A stretch of DNA of 5,476 bases. Origin: Eubacterium sp. (lineage in GTDB: Bacteria; Bacillota; Clostridia; Lachnospirales; Lachnospiraceae). Position 1 is the stretch's first letter; each line of letters opens with the position of its first letter. The notes below the pieces were generated by a model, which saw nothing but the letters and a program-made list of their open reading frames with translations, searched no databases and was not told where the DNA came from. Both the position numbers and the translations under genes were made by a program. Positions 1-5,101 of this stretch are shown in pieces. Location: assembly GCA_003520145.1 (NCBI GenBank), contig DOVJ01000025.1, positions 1-5,476 on the forward strand, in the 5' to 3' direction.

Positions 1-2
1 AT

Positions 3-818
3 GAGATACTTCCGATCACAAAGATTATTGTAGAAGTGGCATCTTTTGATATTCAAAAGATTAAGAATCCCACAATAAGCGGTACGGAGTATCAGCAGGG
101 CGAACAATTAGATTTTTGGAACATTCGTGAGTATGTACTATTTAGAGATGGTCATATGTGCCGATGTTGCAAAGGTAAGTCAAAAGACAAAATCTTAAAT
201 GTACACCATATAGAAAGCCGTAAAATCGGTGGAGATGCCCCCAATAATCTGATTACCTTATGTGAGACATGCCACAAAGGATATCACAAAGGAACAGTAT
301 CGCTGCCAAAGACTATACATAGAGGGATGTCTTTTAAAGACGCTGCCTTTATGGGAATCATGCGGTGGGCTTTCTATAACAGGTTAAAAGAAATATATTC
401 AAACGTAAGCCTAACTTACGGATATATCACTAAGAATACTCGTATAGGGAATAACTTACCGAAAGACCACTATGTAGATGCTCGTTGTATTAGCGGCAAT
501 CCATCAGCAGTATCAGACGGTATGGTATATTACCAAAAGAAAGTAAGATGTCATAACCGCCAGATACATAAGAACACTATTCTAAAAGGCGGCAACAGAA
601 AACGCAATCAAGCACCCTATGAGGTAACGGGGTTCAGGCTTTACGACAAAGTAAGGTGGAAAGCTCAAATTTGTTTTATATTTGGCAGACGTTCTACAGG
701 TAGGATGGATTTACGTTCTTTGAACGGTACTAAAATAAACGCATCTGTGGGATATAAAAATCTCAAATTATTGGAGATGCGTAAGAATACGCTTATCGAA
801 ATAAGAAAGGTAGGTTAG
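3..818 (+). CDS. iscB: IscB-family RNA-guided HNH/RuvC endonuclease, C-terminal part (5' end outside window)
   Basis: IscB is the OMEGA-system nuclease encoded in IS200/IS605-like elements and related to the ancestor of Cas9; it cuts DNA guided by an omega RNA. The frame is open from base 3 to the TAG at 816-818. A GTG at 36 is available but is not the real start, because the codons before it (ITKIIVEVASFD, Glu codon 33-35) form the RuvC-II motif. Numbering from that GTG, the HNH domain spans about 30-85, with CxxC pairs at C42/C45 and C76/C79, the His pair H57-H58, N70-N71 and HKGYH at 80-84. RuvC-III is HYVDA (H145, D148). The C-terminal part (about 165-260), with FGRRSTGRMDL and VGYKNLKLLE, matches the IscB target-interaction region as I remember it. 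RuvC-I, the bridge helix and the N-terminal domain must lie upstream. No frameshift or stop is visible, so the gene may be intact. Family assignment is strong; activity is inferred. Confidence 0.9.
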   Translation, partial: EILPITKIIVEVASFDIQKIKNPTISGTEYQQGEQLDFWNIREYVLFRDGHMCRCCKGKSKDKILNVHHIESRKIGGDAPNNLITLCETCHKGYHKGTVSLPKTIHRGMSFKDAAFMGIMRWAFYNRLKEIYSNVSLTYGYITKNTRIGNNLPKDHYVDARCISGNPSAVSDGMVYYQKKVRCHNRQIHKNTILKGGNRKRNQAPYEVTGFRLYDKVRWKAQICFIFGRRSTGRMDLRSLNGTKINASVGYKNLKLLEMRKNTLIEIRKVG

Positions 819-830
819 AGGAGGTTCCTC
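818..830 (+). repeat. Short stem-loop directly after the iscB stop, containing AGGAGG
   Basis: GAGGA (818-822) can pair with TCCTC (826-830) around a GGT loop. The left arm contains a perfect Shine-Dalgarno-like AGGAGGT (819-825) with no start codon at a suitable distance. It probably belongs to the structured right end of the IscB element rather than acting as a ribosome binding site. Confidence 0.5.
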
Positions 831-849
831 CCACAGGCAAGCCTGTGGG
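830..849. repeat. Perfect inverted repeat, probable subterminal palindrome of the IS right end
   Basis: CCCACAGGC (830-838) is exactly complementary to GCCTGTGGG (841-849). In practice this is an 8-bp GC-rich stem with a CAAG tetraloop. IS200/IS605 transposases recognise such subterminal hairpins in single-stranded DNA. It is followed by TTTCC rather than a T tract, so it is not a good intrinsic terminator, although it could slow transcription from iscB into rnhB. Confidence 0.65.
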
Positions 850-858
850 TTTCCACGC

Positions 859-864
859 TGAGAG
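859..864 (+). promoter_or_regulatory. Weak ribosome binding site that decides the rnhB start
   Basis: TGAGAG lies four bases (TTTT) before the ATG at 869. It is only a partial match to the anti-Shine-Dalgarno sequence and sits at or near the mobile-element junction, so rnhB translation may have been altered by the insertion. Confidence 0.4.
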
Positions 865-868
865 TTTT

Positions 869-1507
869 ATGACAGAAAAGTTAGAGCTTGAGAAGCAGAG
901 AATAGAATCGATTAAGGTATATGAAAGAGAATATGAGGCTTTGGGTTATGTGTGCGGCATAGATGAGGTCGGAAGAGGACCATTAGCCGGTCCTGTGGTT
1001 GCCTGTGCTTGTATATTGCCTAAGGATTGCGGCATACTCTATATCAACGATTCTAAGAAGCTTTCTGCTAAAAAAAGAGAAGAATTATATGATATCATCA
1101 CGAAGGAAGCCGTATCTTACGGTATAGGCGTAGTATCACGCGAAGTGATAGATGACGTCAATATCCTCAATGCCACCTATCAGGCTATGAGAGAAGCTAT
1201 CGCTGCACTTAAAGTAAGGCCTTCTGTTCTTCTTAATGATGCAGTTACCATACCTGAAGTGGATATTAAGCAGGTTCCTATCATCAAGGGTGATGCTAAG
1301 AGTATATCCATAGGTGCGGCAAGTATACTTGCTAAGGTGTATAGAGATCGACTTATGGATGAATATGCAAAGCAGTATCCTGAATATGGATTTGAACAGA
1401 ATAAGGGTTATGGAACAGCAGCCCATATCGAAGCTATAAGAAAATATGGCTTGACACCTATACACAGAAGGAGTTTTTGTACTAAGTTTTCTGATCAGGC
1501 GGATTAA
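869..1507 (+). CDS. rnhB: Ribonuclease HII
   Basis: RNase HII nicks the RNA strand of RNA-DNA hybrids, notably 5' of single ribonucleotides misincorporated in DNA, starting ribonucleotide excision repair in the cytoplasm. Counting from the ATG at 869 the protein has 212 residues, a normal length. The signature GIDEVGRGPLAGPVV is at 30-44. The acidic tetrad is visible as D32, E33, D124 (LLND) and D142 (KGD). Also typical are NDSKKLS (60-66), GAASILAKV (149-157) and IHRRSF near the end. The longer frame from a GTG at 845 is rejected because that codon lies in the palindrome of the mobile element. Residues before about 5 may be altered relative to relatives, since the insertion abuts the start. 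It is the first gene of a tight block; the next gene begins 2 nt after its TAA. Confidence 0.96.
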   Translation: MTEKLELEKQRIESIKVYEREYEALGYVCGIDEVGRGPLAGPVVACACILPKDCGILYINDSKKLSAKKREELYDIITKEAVSYGIGVVSREVIDDVNILNATYQAMREAIAALKVRPSVLLNDAVTIPEVDIKQVPIIKGDAKSISIGAASILAKVYRDRLMDEYAKQYPEYGFEQNKGYGTAAHIEAIRKYGLTPIHRRSFCTKFSDQAD

Positions 1508-1509
1508 TC

Positions 1510-3018
1510 ATGGCAAATGTTAACATCAATCTCAATCAGTATCTGAATAATACCTATCAATCCCTGCCTAAAACTGAAGGAAGGCTTGATTCGTCTGCCG
1601 TAAACAGCGAATTAAAGGACGCCGTTACGTTGCTTAAGGATGTAGCGAGTGGGGATGTGGTTAAGGGAACTATACTTGATATGGTCGGCAACGAAGTCAA
1701 GGTCGGTATGGGGTCTTCCGGGACTTTGTCTGCTCTTTTGACTGGAGATGTCGGTGTTAACATAGGAGATGTGGTAAGCTTTGAGGTCAATAAGTCTAAT
1801 CCTGAACAGATAGTTCTGAAGGCTTTAGATGCAGGAACGAGTGATAATTCTGCGAGTGTGCGCTTTGCTTCTAATGCGCTTGAACAGGCTATGGTTCCTA
1901 TTAACGAGAAGAATACTGCAATCGTTATGGAACTTGTGAAGAACAATATGTCAATCAATAAGGATGCTCTTGCAGAATTCTCCAGACTGACCAAGATGTA
2001 TCCGGAAGCCTCAGCCAAGACTCTTGTGGATCTTACAAAGTTAGGCGTGCCTGTCAATTCTGAGAATATAATCCAATATGAAAATTATCAAAACTATGAA
2101 CACAGTATAAGTGATAAGCTTCCGGTTATAACCGAAAGCCTGACACAGATGCTTGAGAATACTGAGGATCTTCAGGTTCTTAAGGATATAGTATCTTTCG
2201 ACTATGAGGGAGAGACTTCTGTACCAGCAAAAGAAGCCTTAGGTGAACAAGGTCTTGCAGATCTTAGCAAGCTTGCTAAGGAGCCTGAACTTAAGGAAGC
2301 TATCATGAAGGGGGATATGCCTCTTAAAGAGGCTGTAGGAAAGCTCCTAGAAGAGAATATGAAGCTTCCTGATAAGGAAGTTCTTGACAGTCCTGTTCTT
2401 AAGAAAGCGCTTAAGGAAATCGTTGATGACAGATTTCTTATGAAGCCTGCAGATGTCGGTAAGAATGGTGAGATCAAGGACTTCTATACTAAGATGCTTA
2501 AGGAAACAGCCAATATCTCCAGGGTTCTTCAAGAAGCAGGAAAGGGCAATAGCGAACTTGCATCTAGTGTGAAGGATATCAGGCAGAACGTAACATTTAT
2601 GAATGATCTTAATCAGGCTATGGCTTATGTGCAGCTTCCGCTTAAGTTCGCAAATCAGAATGTTCATTCGGATCTGTATGTGTTTAAGGATAAGAGAAAG
2701 CCTATAGACAAGGACAATATAAGTGCTCTGCTGCATCTGGATATGGATAATCTGGGCAGTATGGATATATATGTCAATCTTACTAATCAAAACAATCTCT
2801 CTACTAAGTTCATGTTGGAGAACGAAGAGATGCTCGACTTCATAATGGAGCATATAGATATACTTGATGAAAGGCTCAAAAACCTGGGTTACAATACGAA
2901 CTTTACTGTTACTGGTTCGCCAAAGAGCACTAATGCTGTAATCGATGAGATAACTGGTGGCGCAAAGAAAGATCTCTATATGGAGACGATGCGTTTTAGA
3001 GTTGATCTGAAGGCATAG
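1510..3018 (+). CDS. YlqG-like protein with a FliK-like (flagellar hook-length control) C-terminal region
   Basis: The exact role is unknown. The 502-residue protein has three visible parts. An N-terminal region (about 40-105) has GDVVKGTILDMVGNEVKV and GVNIGDVVSFEVN, a small beta-barrel-like pattern seen at the start of FliK-like proteins in Clostridia. The middle (about 115-365) is helical, charged and lysine/glutamate-rich. The C-terminal region (about 370-502) resembles FliK_C: LDMDNLGSMDIYVNL (410-424), STKFMLENEEM (431-441) and LDERLKNLGYNTNFTV (452-467), ending in FRVDLKA. No signal peptide or membrane segment is seen. A Shine-Dalgarno-like AGGCGG (1497-1502) lies seven bases before the ATG. 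In Bacillus subtilis ylqG similarly sits between rnhB and ylqH; here too an FlhB-tail-like gene follows, suggesting a functional pair. The FliK relation is inferred from pattern, not alignment. Confidence 0.75.
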   Translation: MANVNINLNQYLNNTYQSLPKTEGRLDSSAVNSELKDAVTLLKDVASGDVVKGTILDMVGNEVKVGMGSSGTLSALLTGDVGVNIGDVVSFEVNKSNPEQIVLKALDAGTSDNSASVRFASNALEQAMVPINEKNTAIVMELVKNNMSINKDALAEFSRLTKMYPEASAKTLVDLTKLGVPVNSENIIQYENYQNYEHSISDKLPVITESLTQMLENTEDLQVLKDIVSFDYEGETSVPAKEALGEQGLADLSKLAKEPELKEAIMKGDMPLKEAVGKLLEENMKLPDKEVLDSPVLKKALKEIVDDRFLMKPADVGKNGEIKDFYTKMLKETANISRVLQEAGKGNSELASSVKDIRQNVTFMNDLNQAMAYVQLPLKFANQNVHSDLYVFKDKRKPIDKDNISALLHLDMDNLGSMDIYVNLTNQNNLSTKFMLENEEMLDFIMEHIDILDERLKNLGYNTNFTVTGSPKSTNAVIDEITGGAKKDLYMETMRFRVDLKA

Positions 3019-3023
3019 GGGGG
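3017..3023 (+). promoter_or_regulatory. G-rich ribosome binding site of the FlhB-like gene
   Basis: AGGGGGG begins inside the stop codon of the preceding gene and lies six bases before the ATG at 3030. It supports this start and efficient translation of the small downstream protein. Confidence 0.6.
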
Positions 3024-3029
3024 TAGTAT

Positions 3030-3314
3030 ATGGCAGAAGAAAAGAAGAAAGTCAAGCAGGCGATAGCCCTGTCTTACGAATTCGGCGATGAAGCGCCTAA
3101 GATACTCGCTACAGGTAAGGGCATAGTGGCGGAGAAGATCATAGAAAAGGCGAAGGAAGCAGATGTTCCTCTCTATGAGGACAGCAAGCTTGCCAACACA
3201 TTGTCAAAGCTTGAAATAGGCGATATGATACCGCCTGAACTGTATACAGCTGTTGCCGAAATCCTTGTATTTGTGGATTCTATGGATAAACTGAAAGCGA
3301 AGATGAGTTCATGA
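3030..3314 (+). CDS. Small protein like the FlhB cytoplasmic C-terminal tail (YlqH family)
   Basis: This 94-residue soluble protein corresponds to the post-cleavage cytoplasmic tail of FlhB/YscU-type export gate proteins, without their membrane domain. Characteristic matches are QAIALSYEFG (10-19), PKILATGKG (23-31), AEKIIEKAKEADVPLYED (34-51) and IPPELYTAVAEILVFV near residues 67-82. In full FlhB the NPTH autocleavage motif comes just before the VALKY strand; here the equivalent residues are about K6-K9, so there is no cleavage site and the protein begins almost where the cleaved FlhB fragment would. In flagellar systems this tail contacts the substrate-switch protein FliK, and the preceding gene is FliK-like. 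Whether it works in a flagellum or a separate process is unknown. It ends in a 4-nt ATGA overlap with yraN. Confidence 0.88.
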   Translation: MAEEKKKVKQAIALSYEFGDEAPKILATGKGIVAEKIIEKAKEADVPLYEDSKLANTLSKLEIGDMIPPELYTAVAEILVFVDSMDKLKAKMSS

Positions 3315-3673
3315 GAGGGCAGAATAACAGAGCAGTGGGTACGCTGTATGAGGATATGGCCTGCGATTATTTGCGGGAGAGAGGTTATGTGATCGTAGGA
3401 CGCAATTATTATACAAGGCATGGTGAACTTGATATAATCGCGCTTGATCGGGAGGCCTATGCAATAGTTGAGGTTAAGTACAGAAAGAATGATTCTTACG
3501 GGACACCCTTTGATGCGATAACAAAAAAGAAATCGCAGGCTATGCGCTATGCGACTTCTGAATATCTGTATAAGAACGGTCTGTCTGATGAGGTGAATGT
3601 AAGATTCGATGTCATCGGAATAACCGGAGAAGGCAAGCAGCTTAAGATTACTCACCTTAAGGATATTATGTGA
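3311..3673 (+). CDS. yraN: UPF0102/YraN family protein, nuclease-like fold
   Basis: The cellular role of this widespread family is not settled; it has a restriction-endonuclease-like fold. The 120-residue length is typical. The family opening is visible as GTLYEDMACDYLRERGY (10-26), followed by RNYYTRHGELDIIA (31-44) and IVEVKYRK (52-59). The putative nuclease residues E39, D41, E54 and K56 are all present, as is RFDVI (98-102) near the end. The ATG overlaps the TGA of the previous gene as ATGA, indicating translational coupling. The 3' end overlaps the convergent ECF gene by 8 bp, including both stop codons, leaving no intergenic space for a terminator. In many bacteria yraN is close to rnhB, as here. 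Confidence 0.95.
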   Translation: MRGQNNRAVGTLYEDMACDYLRERGYVIVGRNYYTRHGELDIIALDREAYAIVEVKYRKNDSYGTPFDAITKKKSQAMRYATSEYLYKNGLSDEVNVRFDVIGITGEGKQLKITHLKDIM

Positions 3674-4178
3674 AAGATTCGTTCTTAAGTCTCTTGATTG
3701 CCGGCGAGAGGATGACTGCTATAACAAGCGCCATGATTCCCTGTATAGTATTCGGGATTATGTTTGCAAAAGCTGCATTACCATACATGAAGTATTCAAA
3801 GATAAGGTAGCCTAAGGTACATATAGCGGTCGTAAATATGCCGCTTATGACTACCTTTACCTGTATAGACTTTACGATTTTGGATAGAAGCTTGAAACAG
3901 TAGTGCGCAGCGAGTGACATCAATCCTTTGGTAACAAATGTAACGGGGATATATATAGCGTATCCAGACAGAAGGTCGGCAAGAGATGCTCCTATAGCGC
4001 TACTAACGAAAGCGTAGACAGGACCTAGTATGATACCTGATAGTATCACGAACGTATCGCCTATGTGAATATAGCCTGATGTAACAGGAAAAGGTAGTTT
4101 GATCGCATAGGTGAAGACAAAGCATAATGCACTGAAAAGTGCACAGAGAGTGATTTTGTAAGTGGTTTCTTTTTTCAT
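3666..4178 (-). CDS. ECF transporter S component, substrate-binding membrane protein of unknown specificity
   Basis: S components bind a vitamin or related micronutrient in the membrane and work with a shared energizing module (EcfA, EcfA', EcfT) usually encoded elsewhere, as no ATPase or EcfT gene is visible here. The 170-residue protein is strongly hydrophobic, with about six probable membrane segments: roughly 8-27, 40-60, 60-80, 82-98, 108-130 and 143-163. Family-like features are GYIHIGDTFVILSG (35-48), ALSxxG-type stretch IGASLADLLSGY (62-73) and IPNTIQGIMALVIAVI (141-156). These resemble the ECF-RibU/HmpT-like group (Pfam PF07155), but specificity cannot be read from sequence alone. 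The start is supported by AAGGAG (complement of 4187-4192) eight bases before the ATG. It has its own promoter and runs against the yraN operon. Confidence 0.88.
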   Translation of the reverse strand: MKKETTYKITLCALFSALCFVFTYAIKLPFPVTSGYIHIGDTFVILSGIILGPVYAFVSSAIGASLADLLSGYAIYIPVTFVTKGLMSLAAHYCFKLLSKIVKSIQVKVVISGIFTTAICTLGYLIFEYFMYGNAAFANIIPNTIQGIMALVIAVILSPAIKRLKNESFT

Positions 4179-4186
4179 AATAGATT

Positions 4187-4192
4187 CTCCTT
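4187..4192 (-). promoter_or_regulatory. Ribosome binding site of the ECF S-component gene
   Basis: On the minus strand AAGGAG lies eight bases before the ATG (4178), a strong match that fixes this start. Confidence 0.75.
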
Positions 4193-4206
4193 CACGATTT
4201 TAGGCT

Positions 4207-4235
4207 ATTATAACACTAGGCATTATCCAAAACAA
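4207..4235 (-). promoter_or_regulatory. SigA-type extended -10 promoter for the ECF S-component gene
   Basis: Reading the minus strand, TTGTTT (complement of 4230-4235) is separated by exactly 17 bases from a perfect TATAAT (complement of 4207-4212), preceded by TG one base upstream (extended -10). The predicted start of transcription is near 4200, giving a leader of only about 20 nt. That is too short for a riboswitch, so any vitamin-dependent control would have to be by a DNA-binding regulator. Confidence 0.75.
4209..4214 (+). promoter_or_regulatory. Possible -10 element for pgeF, overlapping the divergent promoter
   Basis: TATAAC (4209-4214) is one base from the SigA -10 consensus and overlaps the opposing TATAAT. 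The only -35 candidate (TTCTCC, 4185-4190) is poor, and CATTAT at 4221-4226 is an alternative. pgeF must have some promoter in this 86-bp spacer, since its neighbour upstream is divergent, but the exact site is uncertain. Confidence 0.3.
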
Positions 4236-4264
4236 TAGAAAATAACGAAAAAATAGAGGGATAT

Positions 4265-5101
4265 ATGATAAGATTTATCAATAACGAGAATAAAACTACA
4301 AGAATAGAGAAAAGAGGAGATGTAGAGGTTATAAGACCAGTTATATTCGATGAATATCCTTTTATCGATGCTTTTTTTTCTACTAGAATGGGTGGTGTCA
4401 GCAAGGACGAGTTCGCAAGTATGAATCTTGGCTATAATCGTGGGGATGAGCGTGAACGTGTCGATGAGAACTATAGGATAATCAAGAAAACTATGGGGCT
4501 TGAAGGCTTAGACATGATCAAATCCAAGCAGACTCATACCTGCAACGTGTTCTGGACTAAGGACCTTAAAGGGCGTGATTATAACGATGTGGACGGCTTA
4601 GTTACAGCATCTGTTGATGAGGTTCTTGTTACAAGCTTTGCTGATTGCGTTCCGGTTATGATAGTGGATGTGAATAAGAGAATGTGCGCAACGCTGCACT
4701 CAGGTTGGAAGGGAACTCTTGGCAATATAATAAAAAACGGTATATCTATGCTGCGTGGCGCTGGCTGTGATGTGGCTGATATGAAGGTATTCATAGGTCC
4801 TTCGATATGCAAGGACTGTTATGAGATAGGCGCTGATGTGGCGGATAAGTTCAGAAGCGTATATAGTCAGGAAGATATCGAAAAGATACTCGGTCCGATG
4901 CGTGACAGAAAGTATTATCTTGATCTTCATGAGGCGTGCAGACTCAATCTTCTTCATGAAGGAATACCAGAAGAGAATATATCTGTGACTGATATGTGTA
5001 CAGCTTGCAATGGCGATTATATATTCTCGCATAGAAAGAGTCATGGACTTAGGGGAACTATGTGTGGGTTTATACGTCTGAAAGAGGGTAATTGTGAATA
5101 A
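4265..5101 (+). CDS. pgeF: Peptidoglycan editing factor PgeF (YfiH/laccase-domain family)
   Basis: The E. coli homologue (YfiH/PgeF) removes wrongly incorporated L-Ser from peptidoglycan precursors; other members (such as LACC1) act on purine nucleosides, and older annotations call the family polyphenol oxidase. The protein has 278 residues, slightly longer than the usual 240-270. The metal-site triad is visible: H91 (SKQTHT), C128 (SFADCVPV) and H145 (LHSGWKGT). Other family motifs are FFSTRMGGVS (37-46), VDGLVT (109-114), FIGPSICKDCYEIG (176-189), CTAC (245-248) and YIFSHRKSHG (252-261). AGAGGG (4255-4260) lies four bases before the ATG, a slightly short spacing. Its last 8 bp overlap the next gene, so the two are probably co-transcribed. 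It is divergent from the ECF gene. Confidence 0.95.
   Translation: MIRFINNENKTTRIEKRGDVEVIRPVIFDEYPFIDAFFSTRMGGVSKDEFASMNLGYNRGDERERVDENYRIIKKTMGLEGLDMIKSKQTHTCNVFWTKDLKGRDYNDVDGLVTASVDEVLVTSFADCVPVMIVDVNKRMCATLHSGWKGTLGNIIKNGISMLRGAGCDVADMKVFIGPSICKDCYEIGADVADKFRSVYSQEDIEKILGPMRDRKYYLDLHEACRLNLLHEGIPEENISVTDMCTACNGDYIFSHRKSHGLRGTMCGFIRLKEGNCE
5083..5088 (+). promoter_or_regulatory. Ribosome binding site for the GTG-started gene overlapping pgeF
   Basis: AGAGGG inside the 3' end of pgeF lies five bases before the GTG at 5094. It repeats the Shine-Dalgarno form used by pgeF itself and supports a GTG start within the pgeF coding sequence. Confidence 0.55.

Larger units (their letters stand above)
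1..872 (+). mobile_element. Right part of an IscB-encoding IS200/IS605-like element; right boundary approximate
   Basis: The iscB coding frame is followed within 12 bases by two adjacent stem-loops and then a short T-containing stretch ending at the rnhB start. A subterminal palindrome next to the right end is usual for IS200/IS605-type elements, which insert without target duplications, so no flanking repeat is expected. No tnpA transposase is visible; many IscB elements lack one and may be moved in trans. The left end and the omega RNA would be upstream of the window. The exact right boundary cannot be fixed from one copy; anywhere from about 850 to 872 is possible. Confidence 0.6.

Noticed and set aside
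36..38. GTG at 36 as the start of a stand-alone HNH endonuclease
   Set aside because: The frame is open upstream to the left edge and encodes the RuvC-II motif there, so the gene extends beyond the window.
830..856. Intrinsic (Rho-independent) terminator after iscB
   Set aside because: The stem is strong, but it is followed by TTTCC rather than a run of T, so it fits a transposon-end hairpin better.
845..868. GTG at 845 as the start of rnhB, adding eight residues
   Set aside because: The codon lies within the right arm of the 830-849 palindrome of the mobile element and has no binding site at a proper distance; the AGGAGG at 819-824 is 20 bases away. ATG 869 gives a normal-length protein.
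1557..2057. Reverse-strand open frame inside the FliK-like gene
   Set aside because: It is antisense to a well-supported gene, is low-complexity (rich in Ser, Thr and Leu) and lacks a binding site; the same applies to the other reverse frames at 1136-1465, 2202-2477, 2347-2853, 3173-3655, 4216-4404, 4579-4812 and 4700-5146.
3641..3689. Three copies of the palindrome CTTAAG at the yraN/ECF junction as a possible regulatory repeat
   Set aside because: CTTAAG recurs many times in the neighbouring genes as the codon pair Leu-Lys (ctt aag), for example around 2169, 2289, 2397, 2409 and 2499. It reflects codon preference, not a site.
4179..4264. Riboswitch or small RNA in the spacer between the ECF gene and pgeF
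   Set aside because: Only 86 bp are available, shared by two promoters and two binding sites, and no extended stem structure is visible.
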